Assembly (NCBI GenBank): GCA_902765305.1
Contig: CACWZI010000004.1
Span: 1-64,000 of the forward strand
DNA length: 64,000 nt
Reading direction: 5' to 3'
From: an uncultured Eubacteriales bacterium
GTDB lineage: Bacteria > Bacillota > Clostridia > Christensenellales > Aristaeellaceae
The position numbers were made by a program, and so were the translations under genes. Below, in pieces: positions 15,500 through 25,360 of this stretch. The notes beneath the pieces were generated by a model. That model was not told the origin of the DNA, made no database searches, and saw nothing but the letters and a program-made list of their open reading frames with translations. How positions within the stretch are numbered: the first letter of the stretch is position 1; every line of letters begins with the position of its first letter.

Positions 15500-16753
15500 T
15501 CACTTGACCAAGCTGAGGCCGGCGACGACGACCTTGACCTGCTTGAGCAGGGTGGTGATCTCGTCCAGGTTGATCTTCGGCAGCGGCATGATGCGGATGA
15601 CCTGGTAGCCGCCCTGAAGATAGACAAGGAGTATCAGGACGATGCCCACGATGGGGATGAAGATGTCGATCAGCTTGTTCTTGTGGGTACGGGTGTAGGA
15701 GAACAGCAGTACGAAGGGCGGCATCAGCAACAGCTGTATGGCGTTGCCAAAGCCCATGGCCGTGGCGCCCAGCACCAGTTTCGGGTCGAGGATTTGCGTG
15801 AGGGTGATGTTGCTCAGCTTGTCCAGCTTGAGCATCTCCAGCACCTCATAGGCGGCGATGTCCAGGAAGAACAGCAGGTCCAGCAGGCCCGCGATCAGCA
15901 GCAGCACCGCCGCGAACACGGCGAAGTGCAGTGAGTTGCGGTTGGTGCCCAGGAAGGCCTGGTATTCCTCGTAGGTCTTGCCGTGCTTCAGGAAGTGGCG
16001 CTCCCGCACTTTGATGTAGATGGCCAGCACGATGAACACCAGGAAGGTCATCGGCGGCTTGACGGTCAGGAAGGGGAAGGCGTGGACGGGGATGTGGGCG
16101 ATGCCCTTGGCGGAATACCACTTCCACCAAATGCAGCCCAGCTCGTAGGCCACCGGCAGCAACGCGCACAGCCGAAGCAGTATGACCCACTTGCCCTGGA
16201 AGAGCTTCTTCGGCCGGTAGCACAGGAAGAACAGGAACAGCGTGCACAGGAACAGGTCCACGAACACGTTGAAGGCGATGAAGCCGGTGCCGCTGGAATG
16301 GATCATGTCCTCCAGGAAGCGCTCGGCGCGGCCCGGCTCCGGGTCCAGGGCCGACAGCGAGCCCAGCACGAAGTGATAGATGCCGATATAGAACACCGCC
16401 GCCAGCGCCAGCATCAGGGCGAAGTTCTTTACCAGCTGCATCAGGTAGCTGGTGTTGTGGTTCAGCATCGTGGCGAAGCTGGCCAGCAGCAAAAAAGGCA
16501 GGGACATCGCGCCGATCCAGGAAAGCCCCTCGGCCATCAGCGCGTAGTGGTTCGCCGTGTCCGGGTTGGCCTTGCTCGCCATGGTGGCCAGCACCACCGC
16601 CTGGGTGATCACCAGGCAGATCCAGCCGATGATCTGGAACGCCCTGTAGGACAGCGGGCCCCGGTATTTGATGTCGTCGTGGGTCCCCCGCTCGTACAGC
16701 CTGACCCGGCGTCGTTTGGCCTTGCCAGTCGTAGCCTGTTGTGTGTTCTCCAT
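15500..16753 (-). CDS. Polytopic membrane protein, unknown, in MscS operon
   Basis: This 417-residue protein has a basic cytoplasmic N-terminus (residues 10-25, KAKRRRVRLYERG) and about nine hydrophobic segments. A soluble-looking loop after the middle (KVRERHFLKHGKTYEEYQAF) is followed by helices with FGNAIQLLLMPPFVLLF. I do not recognise a family. It is 30 bp downstream of the giant MscS gene, on the same strand and last in the operon, so it probably works with that channel. Confidence 0.72.
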   Translation of the reverse strand: MENTQQATTGKAKRRRVRLYERGTHDDIKYRGPLSYRAFQIIGWICLVITQAVVLATMASKANPDTANHYALMAEGLSWIGAMSLPFLLLASFATMLNHNTSYLMQLVKNFALMLALAAVFYIGIYHFVLGSLSALDPEPGRAERFLEDMIHSSGTGFIAFNVFVDLFLCTLFLFFLCYRPKKLFQGKWVILLRLCALLPVAYELGCIWWKWYSAKGIAHIPVHAFPFLTVKPPMTFLVFIVLAIYIKVRERHFLKHGKTYEEYQAFLGTNRNSLHFAVFAAVLLLIAGLLDLLFFLDIAAYEVLEMLKLDKLSNITLTQILDPKLVLGATAMGFGNAIQLLLMPPFVLLFSYTRTHKNKLIDIFIPIVGIVLILLVYLQGGYQVIRIMPLPKINLDEITTLLKQVKVVVAGLSLVK

Positions 16754-16783
16754 GGTGTTGCCTCCTTCGGGTGTGTCTGAAAC

Positions 16784-19648
16784 TTATGCCTCTTTCGGCG
16801 CTTCGTCTGCCGGCTCGTCGGGAACCGAGATGCCATAGCGGTCGAACAACTGCTTCAGGCGGTTGTTCATCTCACGGTTGGCGGACAGTTGCTTGCTGTT
16901 CTTCACGTCATAGCTGAACCTCATCAGCGCGCTGCCGTCCGCGCCGCGGTCCATGCCCTCGTAAATCGGGGCGCTGACCACGCCGGGGACGTCGATCGCC
17001 AATTCGGGCAGCTCCGCCTTCAGCATTTCTTCGATATCCTCCTGGCTGGCGGCCAGGCGCGCGGGCAGCTCCAGCGTCACGTGGGCCGCCTCCTCGTTGC
17101 TGTTGATGATATCCTTCACGGAGGAGTTGTTGAGAATCTTGGTCTCCTGGAAGCGGTTCACCCGGGTGGTGCGCAGGCCGATCTCCTGCACGACGCCGGA
17201 CCAGCTGCCCACGGTGATGAAGTCGCCGACCTTGAAATTGCCTTCCAGCAGTATGAAGAAGCCGGCGATGATGTCGTTGACCATGTCCTTTGCGCCCATG
17301 GAGACCGCCAGGGTGATGATGCCGGCGGAGGCCAGCAGTGCCTGGGTAGGTATGCCGAACTGGGACAGGCCGTAGTAGATGAACACGATGACGCTCACGT
17401 ACTTCAGCGAGCTGCGCAGCAGCAGGCAGATCGTCTCCATCCGCATGTCGGAGATCCTGGCGATGTTGTAGAGCAGGCGGCTGGCTACCAACACGAATAC
17501 GTAGAGCACGAACAGCAGGAACAGGCAGGAGGAGACCGCGAATATGTTCACACCCTTTTCCCAGTTGCCGTACAGCACGTAGGACAGCCCGCTGAGCCTG
17601 GTGTTGCTGTTGAGGCTGCCATAGAGCAGCGGCAGCAGGTTCAGCACGCAGAAGACGAGCAGCATCTTGTAGGCGATGGCCTTCACCCGCTCGCCGGGCG
17701 TCAGATCAGCCTTGGCGGTATTCATGTGCCAGCGCTTGTCGAAGCCTATCTTCTCCCGCGTCCTGACGATGCTGGAAAGGCCGGTGAGCTGCATGGCGGA
17801 CTGACCGAGGGAGGGCAGCTTCTGCACCGGTTCCTCGGGCACCTCCTCCGGCGGCGGGGCGGCGTCCACCACGCTTTGCTGGTAGTGGTACAGCGCCATG
17901 ATCAGGATCACGGCCAGCCCGACCAGCACCACCAGCGCGATGCGCAGGGATATCATGAAGGCGGCGGTGTTGGTGGTGTGCTCGGCGATGGGGACCAGGT
18001 AGCAATCCTCCGCTTCGCCGAATCCGGCGTAATAGGTCTTCTCGCCGTACTTCAGGAAGCCGCTGCGGTTGGCCCTGAGCTTGTCAGGGCTGTAGCCGAA
18101 GTCCTCCATGGATTCGCCGACGTAGCCGAAGCCGGTGGTGGTGATGACGGTGTGCTCCTTTTTGTCCACAGCAAACGCGGCTGTCGGCAGGCCGACGGTC
18201 ATGTCGGTCAGCACGCTGTCCAGGCCCAGCGGCTGGGTCAGGTAATCCCGGAGGTCGGGGTTGACGCTGATCTGGACAAAGCCGTCCGACAGGTCGTCCG
18301 CATCGCGCATGCTTACGCCGATCAGCTGGCAGCGCGCGCCGGAGACCTCGTCCGGCATGGGCTGCTGGATGACGTGGTCCGCGCCTTGCAGCAGGGGCAG
18401 GAAGGCACTGGAGGGCGCCTCCGGGTCGTCACTGAGCTTGAAATGGTCGTAGAGGGAGTTGGTGACGAGCACCCTTCCCTCCCGGTCATACACGTAGATG
18501 TGTTGGACTCCGAGCTTTCCGCTCAGCTGAGCCAGTTCCACGCGCGTGATGTTTTCCTTGCCCTTGGACTTGACGTAGTCGCGGGCGATGCGGCATTGGA
18601 TCAGGTATTGCTCGTCGAACCAGCTGTTGACCCGCTTCTGGGTATCCTGCAAGGTTTTTAAAGTGGACACGCCGGAATCGGCGTAGCTCTGCATGGCGTT
18701 AAGGTCGTTGGTGACGCTGTTGAGCACCTGAACGTACCAGCTCATGCAGAATATGCCGACCGTCAGCACCAGGCTGTAGGCGATGAGCTGCCGGCGCAGG
18801 TCCTTGCCGTTCTGTTCGTGTTTTTCCAGCATCAGGGCGATGTAGTGGACGAACAGCCACAGCACGGCGCAGGCGATCACGCTGATGAACACCGCCCGGG
18901 ACATGTACAGCAGGAATTCCCACATGTCGATGCCGCAGATGATGTAGTAATCGCCGTAGGGCACGATGGAGCCGAACAGCATGGCGCTCAGGGCGGAGGC
19001 CAGCTCGACCTTTTCGCCGTCGCCGGAGAAGAGGATCAGTCGCCGGAGCTTGACGCTTCGGGCAGTGCTTTCATTGGCAAAGCGGCTCAGGTCGAGCTCC
19101 GGGATGCCCTTGTAATTCACAACGCTGGTGGCGAGGGTGCGGCCCTCGGTGTTGATGATATCGCCGCCGATGATCGGGCAGACCATCAGCGTTTTCCCGA
19201 TCTCGCTTTCATTGGGATGGGCGACGATCTCACCGGTATCCTTCATGACGACGGCGACGAGGCCGTCGTGGCCCACGGCCAGGCGCGTGATGCGCTGCGC
19301 GACATAGTTGCCCTCAAGGGTATCCGGGCCGGACCGGCTGCTGGCGAGGGTATCCGGGGACAGGGTGATGTCCATCTTCTTTGCCTCTTCGCGGCTCTGG
19401 GAGAGCAGCGCGTAGGTTCCGTACAGCGAAGCCTCGTTGGTCTCCAGCGTCGGCAGCAGCTTCGCGATCTGTACGTAGGCACCCTTGATCTGGGGATCGT
19501 TGATCTCCAGAAAGCGCTTGTTGAAGGCGGACAGCGACACGATCAGGCAGGCGATAAACGTCAATGCCCACACCGCGTACATCCGCGCCTTCCGCCAGAA
19601 CAGCTTCTTTTCGTAGGGAGTCCGCTCCCTGTGGTTTGTCTGATTCAT
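16784..19648 (-). CDS. Very large MscS-family channel with extracytoplasmic sensor domains
   Basis: This 954-residue protein is far longer than E. coli MscS (286). TM1 is near 20-42, followed by a large extracytoplasmic region of cache-like appearance to about 245, more helices, and a second extracytoplasmic region to about 555. A Pro/Glu linker (PPPEEVPEEPVQK) precedes further helices. The C-terminal MscS pore and beta domain follow (SMGAKDMVNDIIAGFFILLEGNFKVGDFITVGSWSGVVQEIGLRTTRV). ATG 19648 lies 9 nt after GGAG. It likely senses a ligand or envelope strain outside and gates a channel; that is inference. A paralogue is at 34684-37560. It is preceded by a secreted-protein gene and followed by a membrane-protein gene. 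Confidence 0.88.
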   Translation of the reverse strand: MNQTNHRERTPYEKKLFWRKARMYAVWALTFIACLIVSLSAFNKRFLEINDPQIKGAYVQIAKLLPTLETNEASLYGTYALLSQSREEAKKMDITLSPDTLASSRSGPDTLEGNYVAQRITRLAVGHDGLVAVVMKDTGEIVAHPNESEIGKTLMVCPIIGGDIINTEGRTLATSVVNYKGIPELDLSRFANESTARSVKLRRLILFSGDGEKVELASALSAMLFGSIVPYGDYYIICGIDMWEFLLYMSRAVFISVIACAVLWLFVHYIALMLEKHEQNGKDLRRQLIAYSLVLTVGIFCMSWYVQVLNSVTNDLNAMQSYADSGVSTLKTLQDTQKRVNSWFDEQYLIQCRIARDYVKSKGKENITRVELAQLSGKLGVQHIYVYDREGRVLVTNSLYDHFKLSDDPEAPSSAFLPLLQGADHVIQQPMPDEVSGARCQLIGVSMRDADDLSDGFVQISVNPDLRDYLTQPLGLDSVLTDMTVGLPTAAFAVDKKEHTVITTTGFGYVGESMEDFGYSPDKLRANRSGFLKYGEKTYYAGFGEAEDCYLVPIAEHTTNTAAFMISLRIALVVLVGLAVILIMALYHYQQSVVDAAPPPEEVPEEPVQKLPSLGQSAMQLTGLSSIVRTREKIGFDKRWHMNTAKADLTPGERVKAIAYKMLLVFCVLNLLPLLYGSLNSNTRLSGLSYVLYGNWEKGVNIFAVSSCLFLLFVLYVFVLVASRLLYNIARISDMRMETICLLLRSSLKYVSVIVFIYYGLSQFGIPTQALLASAGIITLAVSMGAKDMVNDIIAGFFILLEGNFKVGDFITVGSWSGVVQEIGLRTTRVNRFQETKILNNSSVKDIINSNEEAAHVTLELPARLAASQEDIEEMLKAELPELAIDVPGVVSAPIYEGMDRGADGSALMRFSYDVKNSKQLSANREMNNRLKQLFDRYGISVPDEPADEAPKEA

Positions 19649-19666
19649 GGCGCTCAACTCCGTTGC

Positions 19667-21157
19667 TTAAGTATTCTGTTTGAGCGTGGACAGTACGTTT
19701 GCCGTCGCATCCAGAAGTCCGCCGATGCCGTTGAATGCAATGTCCAGGATAAAGCCCACCAGGTAACCGTTGCTGACGTTGATCAGCGAAGTGATCGGAA
19801 CCACGGTCTTTGCCGCGTCGGTGAAGCCCAGCGTGGGGCTGCCGTAGGGCTGCAGGGTGAGTTCTTCCCGGAAGAGGGGATTCCTGTCGTCGGTGTAGTA
19901 CAGGCTGGCGGTGAAGCGCAGGCCGTCGCCGGAGGCGTCGAAAGGCGCGACCTCGAAGTCTGAACCGAGGTAATTTCCGCCGGCGTTGATCTCCAGCCGG
20001 CCCTCTGGGCCGTCATGCTGTTGTGTCAGCACAAAGCGCGCATCGGACTGCAAAGCGGGCAGCTCGATGGTTCCGTGCATTTCAGCGTCGTCCGAGTTGA
20101 ACGTCGCGTGGAGCAGGGGTTCCTTCCCGCGGGCGTCCAGCGCCGCCTGGAAGCCGTCCGCATGGTGCATCTCGAAGTCGATGCCCAGCGTCAGGGGCGG
20201 GACGTGCAGATTCGCAATGACGTCGTCCTCCGAGATCCGGATCCGTGCGTCCCCGTACACCTTCGCACCGTCCTCGCTGGCGGCGGTCGCCGTGATCAGG
20301 CGGTCGGCGGTGGCGCTGCTGGAATAGAACGTGGCGTTGAGCCGGGGAAGGGCTTCCGCCGGGAGCGCCGCCTTGATCTGATCCACGCTGATTTCCAGCT
20401 CGGCCTCCCTTGCGATCTCCAGCAGGGAGGCGATGCCCTTGTTATTGAATACCCAGTCCACCAGCGTGTTCCAGATGCCCACGAGACCGTCACAGTTCAG
20501 GCTGTAGGTGCGCTTGACATCGTAGCTGACGCCGTCCACCTGGTATTCCACCGGCTCGGGCTGTGCGATGTCGACGTACCGGGTCATCTCCTCGACCGGC
20601 AGGAAGTCGTCCGAATCGGAATCGGACGGCGGTGCTTCGGGGGGCGCGGTCTCGGTGCTGTCCGCCGCGGCTTGAGGTAAGTCGCCTTCCGCCGCAGGCG
20701 CGGCTTCAGCGGGGGCGTCCTTCTTTGGCCGCACGACCATCGGCGTGATCTCTGAGACGATCTGCATCACCTTTCCCGTGTATACGGAGACGGCATAGTT
20801 GGGGAACAGCGACGAGACGATGACGACGCCATCCTCCGTCCGCGCGCCGCCCAGGGACAGCGCGCTTTTGCCGTTGAGGCCGATATCCAGCTGCAGAGCG
20901 TCGTCGGTGACGGTCAGCGAGGGCTCGAGGGCATCCAGGAGCGCGCCGAGCTTTTCAGCGCTTTTCCGGGCAAGCAGGTCCGGGCAAAGGCGCTCCAGCA
21001 GCGCGTGGAAAAGGGCAGGATCGACGGTCATGTCGTTGGACAGACGCCATCCTTCCGATTCTCCGGCCTGGACTGTGGCACTCTGGCCTTCGGCGCCTGC
21101 GCACACGCAGCACAGCAGCAGCGCGCAGACGACCCAAATGGCGACAAATCTCTTCAT
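19667..21157 (-). CDS. Secreted protein of unknown function, MscS operon
   Basis: This 496-residue protein has a signal peptide (about 1-22, MKRFVAIWVVCALLLCCVCAGA) whose cysteines do not form a clear lipobox. The mature part is beta-rich with a long Pro/Glu/Ala/Asp-rich linker (about 145-190) and repeated short strand-turn patterns. A hydrophobic stretch near the C-terminus (SLINVSNGYLVGFILDIAFNGIGGLL) could anchor it. No family recognised. It lies 18 bp upstream of the giant MscS gene on the same strand, making it a candidate extracytoplasmic partner. Confidence 0.72.
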   Translation of the reverse strand: MKRFVAIWVVCALLLCCVCAGAEGQSATVQAGESEGWRLSNDMTVDPALFHALLERLCPDLLARKSAEKLGALLDALEPSLTVTDDALQLDIGLNGKSALSLGGARTEDGVVIVSSLFPNYAVSVYTGKVMQIVSEITPMVVRPKKDAPAEAAPAAEGDLPQAAADSTETAPPEAPPSDSDSDDFLPVEEMTRYVDIAQPEPVEYQVDGVSYDVKRTYSLNCDGLVGIWNTLVDWVFNNKGIASLLEIAREAELEISVDQIKAALPAEALPRLNATFYSSSATADRLITATAASEDGAKVYGDARIRISEDDVIANLHVPPLTLGIDFEMHHADGFQAALDARGKEPLLHATFNSDDAEMHGTIELPALQSDARFVLTQQHDGPEGRLEINAGGNYLGSDFEVAPFDASGDGLRFTASLYYTDDRNPLFREELTLQPYGSPTLGFTDAAKTVVPITSLINVSNGYLVGFILDIAFNGIGGLLDATANVLSTLKQNT

Positions 21158-21249
21158 GTTGCGTTCCTTTCTTCCCGGTCAGATGCGGATGGGCATCGAC
21201 AGCGGCATTCGAACCGGGGGTGTGGCAATCGACGGGAATAGGATATCAA

Positions 21250-21284
21250 GCGCCCAGGAAAATGCATTGGGCATATCTGGGCGC
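21250..21284 (-). terminator. Possible terminator after cls
   Basis: GCGCCCAG/CTGGGCGC, an 8-bp stem with a 19-nt loop downstream of the cardiolipin synthase gene and upstream of the secreted-protein gene. The tail is poor in T, so the terminator call is weak. The flank GGGAATnnGGAyATCrAGCGCCC also occurs near 11462. Confidence 0.4.
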
Positions 21285-21331
21285 CCATGCGAGCCGACGC
21301 AATGGACAACCAGGCGCGGGGTGGGGAAGCG

Positions 21332-22894
21332 CTACATCAGCGGCGCGACGAACTTCATGAGGCTGCCCATGATCTTGTAATAGGGCGTCTCGTTTTCGAT
21401 GCTCTCGTGTGTGACCTGGCGGCACTTGGCCATCGTATTCTGGAAGTCCCGTTCGACGTCGGGGATGCAATCCGACTTGTACAGGTAGGTCGCGCACTCG
21501 AAATGGTGGTACAGGCTCCGGTAATCCAGGTTGATCGTGCCCACCACGGCCTTGCAGTCGTCGCTGACGAAGACCTTGGCGTGGACGAAGCCGGGCGCGT
21601 ACTCGTAGATCTTCACGCCCGCGTCGACCAGCCGCTTGTAATGGGACTTGGCCAGCGCGAAGGCCGGCTTCTTGTCGGGAATGCCCGGCAGGATCAGGCG
21701 GACGTCCACGCCGCGCTGGGCCGCGTAGATGATGGCGGTCTGCAGCTCGTCGTCCAGGATCAGGTAGGGCGTCATGATGTGCACGTAATTCGTGGCCCGG
21801 TTGAGGATATCCATGTAGACGGCCCGTCCGACCTTGTCCTCATCCAGGGGGCAGTCCCCAAAGGGGATCACGAATCCGGAGGGGTTCTGCGGAACATAGC
21901 CGGTCTCGGCGATCCAGGGCTCGAACACCGCTTGCGTCTCGGTGATGTTCCACATCTGCAGGAACATCAGCGTGAAGCTGCGGGCCGCTTCGCCCTTCAT
22001 CATGACGGCGGTGTCCTTCCAGTGGCCGAACATCTCTATCCGGTTGATGTACTCGTCGCTCAGGTTGACGCCGCCGTTGAAGGCCACCTTGCCGTCGATC
22101 ACCAGGATCTTGCGGTGATCCCGGTAATTGTAGTGGGAGGAGACGATGGGGCGGATCGGCGCGAAGGTCTTCGCCTTGATGCCGCGCTGCTCGAGCAGCT
22201 CGCAGTAATTCGAGGGCAGCAGGGTGATTTCGCACATGCCGTCGTACATCACGCGTACGTCCACCCCGGCTTTCGCCTTTTCCTCAAGGATGCGAAGGAT
22301 CTCGCCCCACATGTAGCCCTCGTTGAGTATGAAATACTCCATGAAGATGAATTTCTCGGCCTTGCGAAGCTCCTCCAGCATTGCGGCGAACTTGTCCTCG
22401 CCCTGGGGGAAGTAGGTGACTTCTGTGTTCTCGCAGACGGGGAAGCAGCCGCTTCGGTTCATGTAGGCGACCAGGTCGTCCGTGGCGCAGGGATCGCCCT
22501 CCAGCTTCTTAAGCGTCTCCGCGGACTGGGGAACGGCCTTCTTCGTGCCCTGGATCAGCTCCGCGACCCGTTTCTGGATCGTGCGGTGCCCCAGGTTCGT
22601 CTGGGTGAAGGCCAGCAGGGCCGCGCCGGTGATCGGCGCGAGGGAGAAGACGAGCATCCATGTCAGCTTGGCGGAGGAATCCATGTCGCAGTTGAACAGG
22701 TAGATCACCCCGCCGATGGTGAACAGGGTTGTGATCACCGAGAAGAAGGGCAGCAGGTTCTTCAGCCAGGTGTAGAAGCTGATGATCAGGAATATCTGTA
22801 CCAGCAGCAGCAGCACGATCAAAAAAAATCGGCTGAACAGCAGGCCGAACAGGCCCTTTTTCCTCGGTTTTGCCAATCTGTAGACGTCGCTCAT
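21332..22894 (-). CDS. cls: Cardiolipin synthase (phospholipase D family)
   Basis: This enzyme condenses phosphatidylglycerol to cardiolipin at the membrane. The 520-residue protein has two N-terminal hydrophobic segments (about 20-65) and two PLD catalytic motifs, HRKILVIDGKVAFNGGVN and HAKVFVSDDCKAVVGTINLD, each H-x-K-x4-D. The start is ATG 22894, 6 nt after GGAGG; the longer frame upstream has no site. It has its own promoter (23001-23029). Confidence 0.94.
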   Translation of the reverse strand: MSDVYRLAKPRKKGLFGLLFSRFFLIVLLLLVQIFLIISFYTWLKNLLPFFSVITTLFTIGGVIYLFNCDMDSSAKLTWMLVFSLAPITGAALLAFTQTNLGHRTIQKRVAELIQGTKKAVPQSAETLKKLEGDPCATDDLVAYMNRSGCFPVCENTEVTYFPQGEDKFAAMLEELRKAEKFIFMEYFILNEGYMWGEILRILEEKAKAGVDVRVMYDGMCEITLLPSNYCELLEQRGIKAKTFAPIRPIVSSHYNYRDHRKILVIDGKVAFNGGVNLSDEYINRIEMFGHWKDTAVMMKGEAARSFTLMFLQMWNITETQAVFEPWIAETGYVPQNPSGFVIPFGDCPLDEDKVGRAVYMDILNRATNYVHIMTPYLILDDELQTAIIYAAQRGVDVRLILPGIPDKKPAFALAKSHYKRLVDAGVKIYEYAPGFVHAKVFVSDDCKAVVGTINLDYRSLYHHFECATYLYKSDCIPDVERDFQNTMAKCRQVTHESIENETPYYKIMGSLMKFVAPLM

Positions 22895-23000
22895 GGTAAG
22901 CCTCCGTTCATGAAAGTATTTCCCTAAGTAATTCGTCGATCGTGGGCGGGTTTCCTGCACAACACCCGCAATATTGAGATTTATTCGTCAGCATATACCA

Positions 23001-23029
23001 ATTATAACGGACTGAGGGGCACGTTGCAA
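23001..23029 (-). promoter_or_regulatory. cls promoter
   Basis: TTGCAA (23029-23024), 17 bp, TATAAT (23006-23001) on the minus strand. It is divergent from the promoter at 23064. Confidence 0.7.
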
Positions 23030-23063
23030 GCCCCTTTTTAAGAATTGTGTCGTCACAGCTTAC

Positions 23064-23093
23064 TTGCCACAATAGCCCTTTCTGTAATATAAT
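23064..23093 (+). promoter_or_regulatory. Promoter of the 23212 gene
   Basis: TTGCCA (23064-23069), 18 bp, TATAAT (23088-23093). Confidence 0.55.
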
Positions 23094-23211
23094 GGCAATA
23101 CTAATAGCAATAAACCGGTGCGATCAAGACAAAGGAGGACCATCCCATGACCAGGCCCCTGTCCCCGCGAAAAACCCGGCCCGTATGCCGAAACCGGAAG
23201 GAGGCGGCAGT

Positions 23212-23808
23212 ATGAGAACGGCGTCCATCTTCATCAATGCCGTGATATTCGCGGCCACGTTCGCCATCGTCATATCCCGTTTCCGAAAGGACGGCGTCTG
23301 GCAGCTCAGATATGGCCTGAAGCAGTTTCGCTACTTTACGGTCCTCTCCAATACCTTTTGCGCCATCGCGGCGCTGTTGATGGCCATCAGTCAGATCGGC
23401 GGCAGCGTATCCCGGGCCGTGTTCCTGCTGAAGTACCTCGGAACCGTGTCGGTCACGCTGACCTTTCTGACGGTGCTCCTGTTCCTCGCTCCCTTCCAGG
23501 GCGGGTTTGCGAAGTGGTTCGCCGGCAAATTCTTCTATACCCATATGGCCGGGCCGCTGCTGGCGATATTGTCGTTCTGCCTGATGGAGCGACGGCCGAT
23601 GGACCTCGGAACCGCCATGCTGGGGCTTGTGCCGATGCTGATCTATGGCGCGGTTTACGTCTACAAGGTCATGCTGGCCCCGGAAGATCAGCGGTGGGAG
23701 GATTTCTACGGCTTCAACCGGAACGGCATGTGGCTGGTTTCCGGCGTGGCCATGCTCGTCGGCACATCGCTCATCTGCCTGGCGTTCTGGCGGGTAAGCG
23801 GGATGTGA
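23212..23808 (+). CDS. Six-helix membrane protein, Pr6Pr-like
   Basis: This 198-residue protein has six hydrophobic segments. The motif FRYFTVLSN after the first helix, a His in the fourth (FYTHMAGPLLAIL) and YGFNRNG before the last resemble the Pr6Pr family of predicted six-helix proteins. The function is unknown; the related eukaryotic AIG1/FAR-17a proteins are fatty-acid-ester hydrolases, which is only a hint. ATG follows GGAGGCGGCAGT. It runs towards the convergent TIM-barrel gene 5 bp away. Confidence 0.65.
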   Translation: MRTASIFINAVIFAATFAIVISRFRKDGVWQLRYGLKQFRYFTVLSNTFCAIAALLMAISQIGGSVSRAVFLLKYLGTVSVTLTFLTVLLFLAPFQGGFAKWFAGKFFYTHMAGPLLAILSFCLMERRPMDLGTAMLGLVPMLIYGAVYVYKVMLAPEDQRWEDFYGFNRNGMWLVSGVAMLVGTSLICLAFWRVSGM

Positions 23809-23813
23809 TGGAT

Positions 23814-24563
23814 TTACCGCCCAAATTCCCTCAGCGCCTCGATGGACCTGAGTACAGCGTCCGTCGAGGCGCATTCTATGGCGTAGGTCAGGTCGCTCCG
23901 CTGCCCGAGGATCGCCATCAACGGCTTCAGGGGCAGTGTGCCCTCCCCGAGGGCCAGATGCTCGTCGGCGACGGCATCCAGCGGGCGCGGCCCGTGGTTG
24001 TCGTGCAGGTGGACGTGGGTGAGCGCAGGAAGGAGCCCCTCGGCCCACGCCGTCGCCGCCTGGAGGCTGTAGCAGTGGGCGTGGCCCACGTCCAGGCACA
24101 GGCCGAAGTCGGGATGCCGTACCCGCCGCCACACCTCAAAAATCGGCTCCCAGAAGGGGTCCAGCACGTTCTCCAGCGCGACGGGCAGATCGCCGTGGTT
24201 GGCCATGAATTCGCCGAAGAAGTCCGCGGCCCGGGGCGCCCAGCCCTCGATGACGTTGGCCCGGGGCATGAAGCCGGTGTGCAGCACCAGCTTTTCGGCG
24301 CCCAGGGCGCGGGCGGCGCACCAGGCCTGGTGGAAGCGCAGCGTCGTCACCCGGCGCGCCGCGCTGTCCCAGGTGGCGGGGTTCAGATCCAGAAACGGTC
24401 CGTGAACCGTGAGCGGGCAGTCATAGTCCACCTCTTGGATTGCGGGGCCCAGCCGGTCCAGCGTGTCCGCGACGGAAAAGCGGATCAGCTCGAGGCCGTA
24501 GCTTTTGCTGAATTCGCGCAGCTCGTCCGGGGCAAGCAATTCGCTGATGAATATTCTTTGCAT
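23814..24563 (-). CDS. Sugar-phosphate isomerase/epimerase-like TIM-barrel protein
   Basis: This 249-residue AP-endonuclease-2/xylose-isomerase-like barrel has TVHGPFLDLNP, LVLHTGFM, ALENV, LCLDVGHAHCY and LTHVHLHDNHG, which supply the His, Glu and Asp that bind metal in this superfamily. Reactions in the family range from isomerase to epimerase and lyase, so the substrate cannot be named. The start MQRIF (ATG 24563) lacks a strong ribosome site. It follows the FecBCD-type ATPase gene by 29 bp on the same strand, suggesting it acts on something the importer brings in. Confidence 0.85.
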   Translation of the reverse strand: MQRIFISELLAPDELREFSKSYGLELIRFSVADTLDRLGPAIQEVDYDCPLTVHGPFLDLNPATWDSAARRVTTLRFHQAWCAARALGAEKLVLHTGFMPRANVIEGWAPRAADFFGEFMANHGDLPVALENVLDPFWEPIFEVWRRVRHPDFGLCLDVGHAHCYSLQAATAWAEGLLPALTHVHLHDNHGPRPLDAVADEHLALGEGTLPLKPLMAILGQRSDLTYAIECASTDAVLRSIEALREFGR

Positions 24564-24592
24564 ATCGGTATCCGTCGTCCTTTGAACGGCGC

Positions 24593-25360
24593 TCAAGGGA
24601 TATCCTTCCACAGCGCCAGTGACTGGCGCATGAAGCCGGACAGGTCCATGCCGTAGAGGCTGTGAAGGAAAGGGGCGTCTGCGATCTCCGTGAAGTTCCC
24701 TGAGCGGACGATCCGCCCTTGACTCATGAACAGCACGTTGCGACTCAGGCGCAGCGCCAGGTTGACGTCGTGCAGCACCCCCACGACGGCGTGGCGTCCG
24801 TCGGCGCACCAGTCGCGCAGGTAGTCCACCAGCTCCACCTGGTGCTTCACGTCCAGGTGGTTGGTGGGTTCGTCCAGCAGGATCGTCTGGGGGTCCTGGG
24901 CCAGCGCCTGGGCCAGGAACACACGCTGGCGCTGACCGCCGGACAGCTCGTCCAGCCCCCTGCGGCGAAGGTCGGACAGCCCCGTGAAGGCCAGGCAGCG
25001 CTCCACCGCGGCGCGATCCTCCGGGGAGGGGCCGCCGAACAGCGAGGCGCGGATGTGCTGGTAGCGCCCCAGCATCACCGTGTCGTAGACGGTATAGGGG
25101 AAGTAGACGGCGTTGACCTGGCTCATCACGGCGATTTTGCCGGCCAGCTCCCGGCGCTTCATGTCGCCGATCTCCCGGCCCTCCAGCAGCACCTGGCCCC
25201 GGTGGGGGATCAGGCCGGCCATGGCCCGCAGCAGCGTGGTCTTGCCGCAGCCGTTGGGCCCCAGCACGCACCAGCAGCTGCCCGGGAGAAAGGCGCAGCT
25301 GACGTCGTGCAGCACCTCGACGCCGCCGTAGCCTGCGCAGACGCCTCTTAGCTCAAGCAC
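24593..25360 (-). CDS. FecCD-type ABC importer, ATP-binding protein
   Basis: This 255-residue ABC ATPase is of the siderophore/cobalamin/heme type: Walker A GPNGCGKTT, Q-loop VMSQV, signature LSGGQRQRV, Walker B ILLDEPTNHLD and H-loop LHDVN. GTG 25360 is chosen because GGAGGGAG precedes it and it overlaps the permease end by 8 bp (GTGCTTGA). The longer ATG frame has no site. Confidence 0.9.
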   Translation of the reverse strand: MLELRGVCAGYGGVEVLHDVSCAFLPGSCWCVLGPNGCGKTTLLRAMAGLIPHRGQVLLEGREIGDMKRRELAGKIAVMSQVNAVYFPYTVYDTVMLGRYQHIRASLFGGPSPEDRAAVERCLAFTGLSDLRRRGLDELSGGQRQRVFLAQALAQDPQTILLDEPTNHLDVKHQVELVDYLRDWCADGRHAVVGVLHDVNLALRLSRNVLFMSQGRIVRSGNFTEIADAPFLHSLYGMDLSGFMRQSLALWKDIP

